Source: Amaurobius ferox
Lineage: Eukaryota; Arthropoda; Arachnida; Araneae; Amaurobiidae
Assembly (NCBI GenBank): GCA_951213105.1
Contig: OX578136.1
Span: forward strand, 67,988,230-68,052,229
DNA length: 64,000 nucleotides
Reading direction: 5' to 3'
Shown: piece after piece, positions 33,206 through 46,150 of the stretch
How the letters are laid out: the number at the start of each line of letters is the position of its first letter
Position numbering within the stretch: the first letter of the stretch is position 1
The notes under the pieces: model-generated
What the model was told of the DNA's origin: nothing
What the model saw: the letters and a program-made list of their open reading frames with translations, nothing else
Database searches by the model: none
Position numbers and translations under genes: made by a program

Positions 33206-34761
33206 TAACGTCACATTTTTCTCCCCAACTTTGCGATCGAGATTCCTTGGTCTTGAAGAATGCAATTTTTTCTCTTTCCCTCTTTATATGCATGATCGTT
33301 ATGTTCAATCTACACTGTCTTAATTATACAAATTACTAATTATAGTTGCACTTTGAAGTGCAATTTCGTACACTAGGGTCTACAACAGTGCTCCAGTGCC
33401 AGTCTTATCCACGGAACAAAAGACTTCAGTCTCAAACCCTCGATCTCTGGTATTCGAAACCAGGGGAGGAAACCTAACAGTAGATAGCTTTGATAGATAT
33501 CAAGGCTCTCTGCTCCGAGCCCTTATCAAGGCCTCTACCTCACAGTAGTTAAAGACGGATAAGCGTTTTCAAGGTCAGAAAACTTTAAAACATTTTTTTT
33601 TCTTTGGAGGGTGTACTTAATAGCATAAGAGCATTAATTTTGGTATTAACATTATTAATATTAATAAATACTAGGGTAAATTTCAGCTCAAAAATAAAAT
33701 TCGATTAAAACCAGAAATTGAATCCGGAGATCTTGGATTGCCACCCAATTATGCTACCAGCTTCTCCACATCGTTCATGTAAAGATTTTCTGGGAATTAC
33801 CTTATATGTTAAATCAATAATATAGTATGTCTTTCCACAAATCTCTAAGCAACGTTCTTCCGGGAACACAGTATAATTTATTATTGAAGCATAATATCTC
33901 TATTGTAAGGCAAGAAACTTTTTAGAACAATTGCGCGCTTTCAGTGAAGCAGCAACGACAATCAAATGCAAATCTCCCCGTTGAGGCTTTTCAAAATGTT
34001 GCAATTTTACGATTTCAAGTAATCAACTGCTTGAAAACAAAATGTATTGAATAAGTCGTACATAGCTGATCAGCTCGGTTTTCACATATTTTCATGTTCT
34101 AAATTCTGAAAATATTTTTATCAGGAATTTTCTATATTATCGAAGATTATTCAAATTCCTGCTAAGGCATGAGACGACAATAAAGAGTTACATAATTCAT
34201 AAACCTAGAGGCTTGTAACACTATTCCTTATTTTTTATATACTTAATCTTCTATTGGAGAAGATCAGAAAATAATATATTCAAACAACTTTCAGGAGGAA
34301 TTTCTACAATAGCATATATATCTAAAACTATTCTTTAGTCTTTTTAAATAATATTTATGGAAAATGACATTATGAATCGTACAGTTTTTCCAATCTGTAC
34401 TAAGTGTTATCTCGTGGAGGCTTCTCCCCAACATCCTTCACTGCCTGCGACTATCCAGCGACGATCTTATCTCTGAACCGCTATTGATTTTGGATTTTCT
34501 TGGGATTCATGGGCTCATTGGACTAGGCCAAGCGGAATTAACAACAACAAACAAAAATTGCAGATTTAAACTTTCAAATATGTAATATTGTTTTAAATTT
34601 GCTACATATATGTCATTTCTAAAATATTTAGAGCAATATCCTTGTACACTATCGTCCTTGTCTTCGATATTCTTAATATTTAGTTAACAACATTAAATGT
34701 ACAATTTTTTCATCGAATTCACATGTCTTTATTTATATTTTTAACTAATGCTCTTCATATA
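33206..34761. other. intron sequence, no gene seen
   Basis: 33360-33560 is GC-richer and another tRNA-like segment may lie at about 33710-33775 on the minus strand (GCTGGTAGCATAATTGG). Nothing else is supported. Confidence 0.3.
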
Positions 34762-35320
34762 ATATGGGTGTAATTGTTATTTCAATTAAAACTATTATGC
34801 ATATTTTGTTGAATTTTTATTAAAATATTTTATGGAATAATTTGAATATTTCCTAAAATTTTGAAGGCAATTTGTGAAGTTTAACTTTGCTTTAAAAATG
34901 TTTGAAAAATTAAGTCCCATAGGGTTCAATGTATTTCACTTTTTCAACCCGGGTTCAATTCAAAGCTAATTGGGGGATATTATTCATTTGCATTCCCTTA
35001 TGTCCCATAGACTGTCCCAACATCATACTAAAATTTCATTTTGATAAAGTCATTTTTAAGGCAGTTATCAAGCGAACGGACAGGCAGTAGGTCTCATAGG
35101 GTTCAATGTATTTCACTTTTTCAACCCGGGTTCAATCCAAAACTAATGGGGGGATATTATTTATTTACATTCCCATATGTTCCACAGACCGTCTCAACAA
35201 CATAATTTCATTTTGATAAAGTCATTTTTATGCCAGTTATCGTGCGAACGTACAGACAGACAAGCAAACAGAATGAACAAAGTCATAAACACTTTTCAAC
35301 TATGTTGGAAAGCGTTAAAA
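34762..35320 (-). mobile_element. repeat family A, truncated copy 4
   Basis: Minus-strand copy ending GTTAAAAACC at 35320. The segment holding GGGTTCAATGTATTTCACTT and TTTTCAACCCGGGTTCAAT is present twice (about 34918-35080 and 35098-35260), an internal tandem duplication. Confidence 0.8.
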
Positions 35321-35458
35321 ACCGAAAAAAGGAAGACAAAAATCTAAATAGAACGATTTCAGAAAATAATCGACATTTATTATAGTTTATCAAATCTAAC
35401 ATTAATAATCAATTTATCTTTGCTTAGGTATCTTTACTTATGAAAGCATAGTTTTATT

Positions 35459-35583
35459 ACTTTTCTTATATATATAATGTATAAGGAAAGTATTGTGACG
35501 GGGTCGAAAATTCGAATTCGAGTTTTCGACGGGAGAGCACGTTTCAAGCATCCCTGATCACGAATCAAACATTTTTGAAGTGA

Positions 35584-35625
<42 letters not shown>

Positions 35626-36452
35626 AGTGAGTCTGTGGAGACGATAACTAGCGAACGAATGGACCGATTTGAACCAAATTTGGTACAAAAATCAATCACA
35701 ATCCGTCAACACTGGAAGTCTATTGTTTTTATACGCAATCGAATGTTCAGAACCCCCCCTAAATTTTCGAATAAAATTTTGAAAAAATCGTCAAAAAATC
35801 AAAACCACTAATACAGTTACGCAAATAGACATTTCTTATGTAATTTTTCATTAGAAAACGATTGGCATAAATTTTAGAACGCTAACACAAACCGTTCTCG
35901 AGATATTGCACATTTTTCAAAAACATTATCAAAAAGTCATATAAAATAAAAAAAAATATTTCCTATTGAGAAACGTGTTCACTTTTCATAATACCATACG
36001 ATGAATTGGGTGACATCATTCTCGTTGATCTAGCTCGTTCCATTCAAGGAAAAATATACTTTGAGTAATACTTTTGTATTTGAACGCCAATAGTCATTTG
36101 TCTGCTGTAAGAATAACTTATTTCTTCATCCATAACGCTTGGCGAGATTTTGGCGACGAATTTGGCGAAATATCGCCAACTTGGCGACATTTTTAATTGT
36201 TGCCAAATTAACAAAAATCTCGCCAAATGGATAAAAATGACTCTAAATCAATGAAAATGACGACCAATTGAAGAAAATTCAATATCTTGGAAAGAATATA
36301 AGTATCTACTATAAGAAAAACCTACTATAAGAAATCTACTATATATAAATTATCTACTATAAGAAAAATAAGAATAACATTTCTTTTAACTGCAAAAGTA
36401 GTAAATTCATTGTATTATATAAGGAAAGTCATGTGTTGCCCACATCAGATTT
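35459..36452 (+). mobile_element. repeat family B, copy 1
   Basis: Begins with a hairpin (ACTTTYCTTATATA ... TATAAGGAAAGT), then TATTGTGACGGGGTCG, CGACGGGAGAGCACGTTTCA, a (GT)n tract, GGAGACGATAACTRRCGAAC and a nested TTGGCGA hairpin at 36138-36230. It ends AGGAAAGTCATGTGTTGCCC ACATCAGATTTTT. About 1 kb with no coding frame. Open frames through the (GT)n tract are artefacts. Confidence 0.9.
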
Positions 36453-36859
36453 TTTAAATAAGTTTGTCTTGACTGAACAATTGTTAATTGTCCTTATGTG
36501 CTACTTAACTTTTCAAACGCTTGAAATCGGTGATTCTGAAGATAACCAAGAGAGTTTTCACTTAAGAAATATTTTGTCGGATGAATTAACAATGCAAGCG
36601 TTCTTATTTATATGTATATGAAAGAGCAATGAACTAATTCATTCAATTGCTATTCATTATACCGTATATGATGCGAATTGTCGCATTACTTTAAGAAAAC
36701 AGGAAGAATTTCGCTATCTAATATAAGGATAAAATAACACAAATTGTTTGTTTCTGGTGATGGTTTCCATAAGTTTTTCTTGCATATTAAATTAAACACT
36801 ACATATAATAACACTAGAATTTTTTACAACCTTTTATTTAACTTGATCTGGTGTTTGTC

Positions 36860-37235
36860 AGTACGATTCAAATCTTTGAGGCCCTAACTAATTGAGTTCC
36901 TCTAATCACAGTAACATGAAATTTGGTATGTTGTTGTATTTTGTAGCTCATTTTTGTTCGTTGGATTTTGAACCTTATCGGGCTAACCCTTGGGCCAGCC
37001 ATAGGAATGTACTCGTTTTTGGAGAATAATTCGAAAACTGGAGCAGCAAGAAATTCTAAATCTGGTATGCGTTGTCTTTTGTTGTACATTTTAATTCTTT
37101 GGTTTTTAAGCTTCATTGAACTAGCTCCTCCTGGTCCCGCCATATGAACGAACTAGTATTTTTTTAAAGGGGGGGGGGGGTATATCGAGAACCGGAGCAG
37201 ATCTGGACTAGAAAGTTCAAATTTTACATGTCATT
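36860..37235 (-). repeat. 130-bp satellite units, inverted block
   Basis: Read on the minus strand it carries AAAACGAGTACATTCCTATG, CCGATAAGGTTCAAAATCCA and AAAGAATTAAAATGTACAAC, matching 31790-32210 in opposite orientation. A poly-G run lies at 37169-37179. Confidence 0.75.
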
Positions 37236-37243
37236 GTCTTTCA

Positions 37244-37425
37244 TACAGTTAAGTTACATACATTTTAATAAACACATTCTTCAACATTTACATATATTTA
37301 AACAAATTGATTTTTCATACATTTAAGTTACTGACATTAGAACAAATAGGTTTTTCATGCATTTAAGTTATTAACATTTTAATAAATACATTTTTCATAC
37401 ATTTAAGTTACATACAAATAATAAA
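37244..37425 (-). repeat. 40-bp tandem repeat, inverted block
   Basis: Reverse complement of the unit at 31584-31785 (TTTTTCATACATTTAAGTTA and CATACATTTTAATAAA). Confidence 0.8.
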
Positions 37426-37613
37426 AGAGAGTACTACGTTTTTTGCTTTTACTTATTCAACTTTAGAATTATTGCATAGTACCAGGGGGGAGGACCTATG
37501 GAGGGGGGGGGTATCCCCCCACCCCCCTAAATTTAGCTTCTTTATATATTCTCTTATGTTATTTTTAAAAGAATAAATTTGCTTTCGCCAACTTTTGACA
37601 TTCAATATATATT

Positions 37614-37738
37614 ACTTTCCTTATATACATAATGTATAAGGAAAGTATTGTGACGGAGTCGAAAATTCGAATTCGAGCTTTCGACGGGAGAGCACGTTTC
37701 AAGCATCCCTGGTCACGAATCAAACATTTTTGAAGTGA

Positions 37739-37776
<38 letters not shown>

Positions 37777-38550
37777 AGTGAGTCTTTGGAGACGATAACT
37801 GACGAACGAATGGACCGATTCGAACCAAATTTGGTACAAAAATCACAATCCATAAACACTGGAAGTTTATTGTTTTTATACGCAATCGAAAGTTCAGAAC
37901 CCCCCTAAATTTTCGAATGAAATTTTAAAAAAATCGTCAAAAAATCAAAACCACTAATAAAGTTACGCAAATAGACATTTCTTATGTAATTTTTCATTAG
38001 AAAACGATTGACATAAATTTTAGATTGCTAACATGAACCGTTCTTGAGATATTGCACATTTTTCAAAAAAATTATCAAAAAGTCATATAAAATAATAAAA
38101 AAAATATTTCCTATTGAGAAACATGTTCACTTTTCATATGTAATACCATGCGATAAATTGGGTAACATCATTCTCGTGGATCTAGCTCGTTTCATTCATG
38201 AAAAAAGATACTTTGAGTAATGTTTTTGTATTTGAACGCCAATAGTCATTTATCTACTGTAAGAATAACTTATTTCTTCGTCCATAACGCTTGGCGAGAT
38301 TTTGGAGACGAATTTGGCGGAACGTTGCCAACTTGGTGACTTTTAGAAATGTTGCCAAATTAAAGAAAATCTCGCCAAATGGATAAAAATGAAGCTAAAT
38401 CAATGAAAATGACGACTAATTGTCGAAAATTCAATATCTTAGAAAGAATATTAGTATCTACTGTAAGAAAAACCTATTTTTTTTACTGTAAAAGTAGTAA
38501 ATTCCACATTATATAAGGAAAGTCATGTGTTGCCCACATCAGATGTTTTT
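37614..38550 (+). mobile_element. repeat family B, copy 2
   Basis: Full-length, starting ACTTTCCTTATATACATAAT and ending GCCCACATCAGATGTTTTT. The nested hairpin is at 38290-38382, with several substitutions that weaken the inner stem (TTGGAGACG, CTTGGTGAC). Confidence 0.9.
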
Positions 38551-39590
38551 TAAATGTATCGTGAGATGTGCGCGCATTTCAAATATATAATTCTTGATGG
38601 ATTATAAATGCGTTTATTTTTATATTGTTATGTATAAATCGACAAAGTGTGCCCCCCCCCCCCTCCCCATCTAATCACGCTCGATTTTTTTACTGGCTAC
38701 GTGCCGCCAATTTCATTGATACGTAACTTCTTTTGTGTGTGTCACATGCTCAACTTTTTTGTGTGAATTTAGATGCTCTTGGAGTTTTCTAGATATGTAT
38801 CATGAAGAATGGTTCATAATTTTTGACTGGTTAGGCCAAGTGTTCTAGTTCTTTTAGCATTATATATTTGAAGTATTTTTACAGCTCAACATATAAACTC
38901 TAAAATATTTTCTAAATAATTTCTAATGCGAAAAGTTCTAATTTCAAACTATTGTTTGCTTCGCCTTAACTGTCATTCACATGTTCAACCCGTTTGTGTT
39001 CCCAAAATAGATGAATGAAAACTATAAAAGAAAATCATGTTATAGGATCTATATATTTAAGTTTTGATGACATTTCTGTTCCCCATTTAGTTCTCAGAAT
39101 ATATTCGACCAATTTATAGTATTTATATTTTGTACTGGGAAGGTCCCGACCCTCAGATTTGCTTAAATTAAGAAAGCATTCAAATTTGCAGAATGAACAT
39201 AATTGAATCCATCTGTCTCCAGTATGTTTTCCAAACATTATTGCTCATCGCGTTTTAAAAAGTATATTGTATTTTCTTAAATTTATAAAAGAAAATTTCA
39301 GTTAAAATTTCTGAAAAAATGTAAAGAGAAAATACAGCAAAACTCTCTGGTATAAATCCTTTACTTAACCTTTTTTCTTATTAAATTAGCAATGTGTGTT
39401 AAAAATAATATTTATTCTTTATATGTGAAATATTTCGATCAGTATGACTCCTAAAAAATTATTAAATCATTCAAAAAGGAGTTTTTCTGTAGCAATGACA
39501 TTAAAAAAGATTCGCTTATACACATAAATATCAATTAATTAATTAGACGCGGAAATTATGACGCTTTTCGTCAACTTTCATTTACTGAAT
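38551..39590. other. intron sequence, no gene seen
   Basis: Includes a C run at about 38652-38664 and AT-rich DNA. Confidence 0.35.
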
Positions 39591-39604
39591 GAAATTTGGT
39601 CGAC

Positions 39605-39930
39605 ATCCATGTTAACTTTTCAAAAAGTGTAATTGTGGTTGATACCCCCTGTTAACTTTTCAAAAAGTGTCAATGTGGTTGATACCCCCCTGTTAACTTT
39701 TCAAAAAGTGTCAATGTGGTTGATACCCCCTGTTAACTTTTCAAAAAGTGTCAATGTGGTTGATACCCCCTGTTAACTTTTCAAAAAGTGTCAATGTGAT
39801 TGATACCCCTGTTAACTTTTCAAAAAGTGTCAATGTGGTTGACATCCCTGTTAACGTTTCAGAAGGTGTCAATGTGGTTGACATCTCTGTTAACTTTTCA
39901 GAAGGTGCCAATGTGGTTGACATTTCTGCC
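39605..39930. repeat. 39-41-bp tandem repeat
   Basis: Eight units starting GTTAACTTTTCAAAAAGTGT at 39611, 39651, 39692, 39732, 39772, 39811, 39850 and 39889. Each continues CAATGTGGTTGATACCCCCT or a variant. Later units are more diverged. An open frame over it (39748-39987) follows from the 39-bp period of the last units and is not accepted as a gene. Confidence 0.93.
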
Positions 39931-40587
39931 GACCTTCATTATAACTTTCATTATAAGATATTAGATATTTTTTTTTCGGAGACTTAAAGTAGCTGTAGTG
40001 TTTTCTGGAGAAAGGAAACATTTTGCATTTTGAACCACGAATAATGGTAACTTGTATTTTGTATCTTATTTCAAAACACACATTTTTCCCAGATTTGATT
40101 TCCATACGAGTCTGAACAGTGATAATTTATTTATAACCAGATCATCCTCTACATCATACTATTTTAAATTGAAGAGCTTGTAAATAAATTCCACCACGCC
40201 TCTGAATAATTTCGACGAATATAGAACCGAATCGTAAATAACTAAATAAAAAACGACCACATCCTAAGCTTTAGGTCGAAACCACTAGAGCATATACGAT
40301 TTGAAACCGAATGTGAAGAAGTAAGTCCTTTAAGCGTATAAACTTTTGTCACAGATGACACACATCTTGATGACACAATATCCATGTGAAAAATATTTGA
40401 TAGGATTATTCAAATGTAATCAATACGAAAGTTCGCAATGCTTAAGATTTAGTGTGATATTTCATTCCTTCGGGCTTTTAGAATACATATTGTGTTATTA
40501 GGCTTTAATGATTTTCCCCAGCAACAGAATTAGCTCTTAGGTTCCCGATCTTCTTTTTAAATTGATATGAAAGAAAATATCAGAATA

Positions 40588-40589
<2 letters not shown>

Positions 40590-40644
<55 letters not shown>
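40590..40644. repeat. TA microsatellite
   Basis: About 27 TA units. Confidence 0.95.
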
Positions 40645-40647
<3 letters not shown>

Positions 40648-41364
40648 GTAGTTTGAAAATCCAATGAACGAAAAGTAAGAAGATGCAACACGATAAACCT
40701 AACTTTCTAAAACACCCACAGAATAAACTATAAAACAGCAAATCATCAATCAAATGGAAAAAAATACAAAACACGAGTTACCAAGTTACAGAAAATCAAC
40801 AAAATTCAAAGGTATGGAAACGAATAAAGAAAAACTTTAAAAATCAAACAATATCGCTTTACATGTGGAAAAAGGGCTAAGCCTAAACAAATGGAAATGT
40901 TCACTTCGTAAAATTCGTTCTCAAGTCCAAGTATTTTGACGAAGCAGATACTAAATATGCATGTTTCTGAAGAAATAGATAGATTATATCTATAAACTAT
41001 TTCTACTTGGACGACATACATAAAGAAGGAATAAAAAAGAAAAATTGAATACCTGGAAAATGCACAGCATATGTACAAACGAGTCGAAACCGGAAAATCT
41101 GATTGAAGAGACCAGTGTTGCCATTCGCAAAGAAAAAATAAAAAACGATCTACTGTTGCCATTCATAAGAATTGAAAAACAGTAAAGCGAAATGGTAAGA
41201 AAAAGTAATAATATACAAAAAGAGCTGCTAAAAGGAGGGGCTAATAAAAGTAATGCTGAAGTGGAAGAGGATGTAAAAAAAAAAGTATTAAAAATACAAG
41301 AGAATGGAGATGTCTGGCTAATATAAGATACTATGAATAGAATTATAAGATACTATGAAAAGAA

Positions 41365-42930
41365 TTACAAAAATCCAGCTATTCTAAATTTTTTAACAAT
41401 ACCATTTACTAAATAAGAGGGATATTTATATAAATTGCTGGCAATTTTGATATGCATAGCATGAAATTTTTTATCAGATAATTTATAAATTCTAAAAAGC
41501 TGATTAAGTATAATATTTCTAAACAATTGAATCGAGTTACAGGAATTAAATGGTAAGATTTTATTAATATTAATTATAATAGACTTTTTTACCATATAAA
41601 TTTGTAACAATTCTATTAGAAGGATCAATAAAAGGATTTAAATCCAAAAAATTAACATTATTACTAATAGTAGCTTCATTAGGAATTAATTCCAAATTGT
41701 CTGGATAGAAATCTATATCTATGAGATACTTTTCTGTATGTACTAAGAGCAAATCAGATCATCAACATATCTGTAAAAAGTATAATCTATTGAAGTAAAA
41801 GACTTTTCATAATGATAAAGGTATAAATTAGCTACTGCAACCACCCTGTGGAACTCCTGAGACTTGTAAGTATAATTTATTTCCTTGAAAAATATAATTA
41901 TTGAAATTAACAAAGTGAAGAAATTTAGGAAAATTTATAAAATTAATTTGATTTGAAAGATTAGTAATATAAGCATTATATAGAGCTAAAATTACATCAT
42001 ATAGATCATATATCTTAATATTATTAAAAAGATCTTTAAAATCAAAAGTTTGAAATCCTATTATTTTTCAAAGAGATGTTAATTTTTATTCTTTAATTCT
42101 TTACTATTATTTAGAATAAGGTATTTATTGCTAGTCTGGCATAAACTATTATTTATTAGATTTAAAGAATTTAGTAATAATTTACTCGCAGTAGTAGAGT
42201 AAGTATTATGGCCACTAGTTACTGTTCTAAATTTAATAGGATTTTTATGAAATTTTGGAATAAGCACTATATAAGGAAATTTAAGATATTTATATTTAAT
42301 ATTTAAATCACTATACATATTGATAATTTTCAATTTAATACTATTGATGGAATGTAAATCATGTTTAAAAAGACTATTATTTTTTAAATAATCTAACAGA
42401 AATTGAATATAAATTTTTTTACAGATAATAGCATAATTATTAGAGGCTTTATCAACATAGGTGATAACAAAGGATCTTTGTAAATCATTAATGTAATGTT
42501 TAATATTATTAATATTATATAAAGATCTAGACAATTTAATATCTCTAATAGCACTTTTAATAGATTCTAATATAGTAAATTTCCACATATTAAATGGCTC
42601 TAATGGCAGAGCGTATTAACAAGCTATTTTATATATATATATTTATCAAGATCTAGATTAATTGATTTTAAAACTTTAAAAGAATTATTACAAGAAGGTA
42701 TCCTAAAGTTAGTGCCAAATGACATAATGGTTCTTAACACATTGTCACTAACTATGTCTAAATCTCCTGTAACTATATGCCCCAAGCCTGGATTTAGAAA
42801 TGTAGCAAATTTGTTTAATTTACAAATACATTCACTATCTACAATTGACTGAGAATCATGATCTATAGAGAGCGATTGTGAAACTTCATTATAATTAAAT
42901 ATAGATCTACCAATAGGCTTGTTGTATTTG
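41365..42930 (-). pseudogene. reverse-transcriptase relic, Penelope-like type
   Basis: Minus-strand pieces in three frames give, in order, an N-terminal motif GHIVTGDLDIVSDNVLRTIM (about 42730-42790), YVDKASNNYAIICKK, LIPKFHKNPIKFRTVTS, motif A FDFKDLF (42026-42046), motif B GVPQGG (near 41835-41860) and motif C YRYVDDL (41752-41772). FYPDNLELIPNEA, VNFLDL and a C-terminal domain with YPSYLVNGIVKKFR follow. The enzyme would copy element RNA into DNA. Stops and frameshifts at about 42627, 42079 and 41835 make it inactive. I assign it to the Penelope-like group because of the LPK.HK motif and overall order; no GIY-YIG endonuclease was found. Codon use is extremely AT-rich. Confidence 0.75.
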
Positions 42931-43127
42931 AAAGTCTTTATATATATATATATATATTAAATTAGTAGATAAGTAAATAAACATTTTAAAATTTGAAGTA
43001 GAACAATACATAGTTTTCATAACATTATTTAATTAAATATACTGAGTTCCCTGGAAAGCCCTTAAGAACCCACCAAACTTTGTAAGGCCCATGAGTGTAC
43101 ACATTAGGTCTATCTCTATTAAAGTAC

Positions 43128-43208
43128 TTTGCTGTACCAGGCGAGACTTGAACCGGAGATGTTAGTACTGGTCAGACAATGCTCTCTCAACTGAGCTAAG
43201 GGATGGAA
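43128..43208 (-). repeat. tRNA-like segment (SINE head)
   Basis: Minus strand CCTTAGCTCAGTTGAGAGAG is a near-perfect A box with D-arm, and CCGGTTCAAGTCTCGCC a perfect B box. The acceptor stems do not pair, so it is judged a SINE head and not a tRNA gene. Confidence 0.6.
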
Positions 43209-43477
43209 TTGTTATGTAAGGAACACTTTTACCGTTGAAGTGGCCGCTGCATTTTTCTCCGTCTAATATTAAATTGACGTGAAAGACAATCTGACTGATC
43301 AGTTCCTATTTTTATCCAAGGTTAGACACCTAATGCTATTTCTATCCCCCAGCTTTGCTTCCTGCGTGGCCGTTGGCCTTCGATTTGAAATTAGTGCTCA
43401 TATCCTAGAGTTTACTGAACCCGTGCTAGTCGGTCTAGGATTACTTTCAGACCCCCAACATAATTGCACCAAAATGC

Positions 43478-43600
43478 AGAGTTTATTTGCTCGGGTGCCA
43501 ATTATAAAGACCCTTGCCGTCCCAGCCTGAGCCCGAACCGCGAATATTTTTACTGGATAGCCAACGCTCTCCTAATTGCTAGGGCAAGCTCTTGTCGAAG
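43478..43600 (-). repeat. tRNA-like segment (degenerate)
   Basis: Minus strand GCCCTAGCAATTAGGAGAGC and CGCGGTTCGGGCTCAGG resemble A and B boxes. Confidence 0.45.
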
Positions 43601-43757
43601 TGGACTCTACAACGAACCTGATCGAATAAAAGTGATTGCAGGGCCCCTATAAGTGAATTTAAAAAAGTTGGGATAACAAACTCGGCAACAAAGCGAGATA
43701 GAATAAAAAGCCAAATAAAAAAGTTGGTGAGCATTGTTTAATGAGTTGTAATCGGAA

Positions 43758-43785
43758 AAAAAAAAAAAAAAAAAAAAAAAAAACT
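43758..43785. repeat. poly-A tract
   Basis: About 26 A residues within family D copy 1. Confidence 0.9.
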
Positions 43786-44349
43786 TTTTATTTGCATAAT
43801 ATAGTTATTGGAGAATTTCTGTCCTATTCAGGAATGATAAAATAAACATCACTTACATCATCAGGAATCTAATGTACAGCTTTTTCAAGATTCCCTCCGT
43901 CAGCAACAATGTACATTTGAATTCGAGTAAGAATATTTTCGCGTACTGGCAAGCATTGCAGGTGTGACCACATTACAATCCCTGATAATATGACTTATTT
44001 GCAGGTATTGTTGATTTCAGTATACGCGTTATGTGCGTTTCTTCATGCCTATTCCTACTCATTGGCAATAATCTACAACTTTATAATACAATTGGCTTTT
44101 TTGTCTGTCTCGCCTTGTTGCCGAATTCGTATTTCTATTTTTAAATTCTTCTATAGAGGTGCTCCAATCCCTTTTATTCTCTCTGATATGGTCACTTTGC
44201 TGTACATAGACTTAACGTGAATACTCAAAGACTTTTTGTTATAAAGGTATTGGGATGTTTAAGAACACTTCCTAGGATCCATGTATAATTTAATACAAAA
44301 AATTATAAAAGTGTGTCATAATTTATTTATTTTTATTTATTTTTATTTA

Positions 44350-44492
<143 letters not shown>

Positions 44493-44569
44493 GAATGAAA
44501 ATAGGAAAACAAAAAAAAACAAGCAAAAAAGCTTGCACATGGAAGAGCTTTAGGCTTAAGTTCATTTCG

Positions 44570-44614
<45 letters not shown>

Positions 44615-45509
44615 TAAAATTGCTATGTTTTCTGTTTAGTACCTGGTATTTTCCTTTCAGCCCGTCCTCTCACCCAATAATTTTGTCATTTAAATCTAAG
44701 TTAATCAATGAACCGAAAAGTCTGTCCAATAATAAATCCGCTCTCAGAGAGGAAGTTCCTATTTCCCAAGGGATTCTTTTTAGCAGAATTACGTTTTCAC
44801 AAAGATAACCTGAACACATTTTAATCCGCTTAAAAATAATTCTTGGATGCAGTGGTTTTAAAGCAGATGAAGTGGAAAATCAGTTTCGCAAATAAAGCAC
44901 GATTTCCTTTTGAATAACTTTGCTTCTCCTTATAAACGTTTTCTTGCTAAAATTAACCATTAATTTATATACATAATTGTTATATTGATATTATATTATA
45001 TTATTATAATATTATTATATATTATATTAATATAATTATTATATTGATATTATATAATTATTATATTACTATATTGACATATTTTAGTAGTCTGTGTCAT
45101 CATTGTTTTTGAACTTTGAATGCCCTCGTGTGAGTCTTCACTTAATTTTCTAATCCACTAATATTCCGAATTTTTACACTCATTTATATCGCAAACAGTA
45201 TCAGAGTGAATTCTATTTTTATGAGATTTTTTTGCAAGTTTTTCTTTTTAAAATTTTCATAGTTAAAAATAAATAAAGTTGATCAGCAAAGTTAAATTAA
45301 TCGGATATATTTGTCTGATTTCTATTAGTACATGCAGTTTTAACACCATTTACATGCATAATGAATTCTAAATTAATCATGTATTGAGTACTATCAATGT
45401 TCTGAGAATTATCATTGATCTCCATGGGAAATAATTTTACGAAAATCTAAAATTTTGAATAATTGGCTGCAAAAATTTTGCCATATTATTGTTTTTTCGA
45501 ACCTTTTCT

Positions 45510-46150
45510 TCTTTGAAGCATCTGTTTCTTCAGATGTGCTATAGATTAAGCTCAGATGATGGGTGATTTGGATTCAACATCAAATTCCTAAATAGACTGC
45601 GGGGGAGGAGGTTACTAAGGATGTTCACTTCCAGTTATTTTTCCATTCCCAGTTTAAAAGATTTAATTTTACTTGAAATATCTATTTCTCAATACTGGCT
45701 ATAGATACAATTTAGACTATAACTGATATGGATTCAGCATCAAAGCTGTAGGAGGTAGGGTGGTTCACTAAGAACTTTCACTTTCAGTTTTTTCACTTGG
45801 AGTTCAAATATTTTCTTTGAAATACCTATTTTTCAGGATTATCTATAGATAGAACTTAAATGATGCCTGATATGGATTCAGCACCACATTCGGGATGGAG
45901 TGAAGGGGGGAACACTTAGGATCTCCGCTTCCGGTTTTGGAGATGACACCTCGTATCCAAAATCTGCATATTCCTTACAACATCTTTCTCTCGGGATCAG
46001 CTACAGATATAGGCGGGATGATGGTTGATATGGATTCAGCATCAAATTTCGGAAGAGAATATTGAGGGGGTGGGGGGCACTAAATATTTTCACTTTCATT
46101 TCCAGTTTTAAAAATTTCCTTGAAGCATCTATTTTTCATGATTAGCTAAA
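45510..46150. repeat. about 150-bp satellite, four diverged units
   Basis: TGATATGGATTCAGCATC recurs near 45567, 45723, 45867 and 46025 (spacings about 156, 144, 158). The shared flanking words include CTATAGAT, CACTTTCAGTTTT and GAARCATCTATTTYTCA. Confidence 0.85.

Larger units (their letters stand above)
43039..44287. mobile_element. terminal-inverted-repeat element (family D), copy 1
   Basis: The left end ATACTGAGTTCCCTGGAAAG and the right end, reverse-complemented (ATACATGGATCCTAGGAAGT), are imperfect inverted repeats. The internal part from about 43640 parallels copy 2 (GCAACAA ... ACATTTGAATTCGAG, GCAAGCATTGCAGGTG). Relative to copy 2 it holds about 500 extra bp at 43125-43630, including two tRNA-like segments. 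There is no transposase frame, so it is non-autonomous. Confidence 0.75.

Noticed and set aside
40806..41162. A 118-codon minus-strand frame next to the reverse-transcriptase relic
   Set aside because: Composition is Phe/Tyr/Ser-rich without an endonuclease motif. It could be element DNA but no coding claim is possible.
43128..43208. A functional tRNA gene on the minus strand
   Set aside because: A and B boxes are good, but acceptor-stem ends do not pair. Similar heads occur at 33130, 43478, 52035 and 53080, indicating SINE origin.
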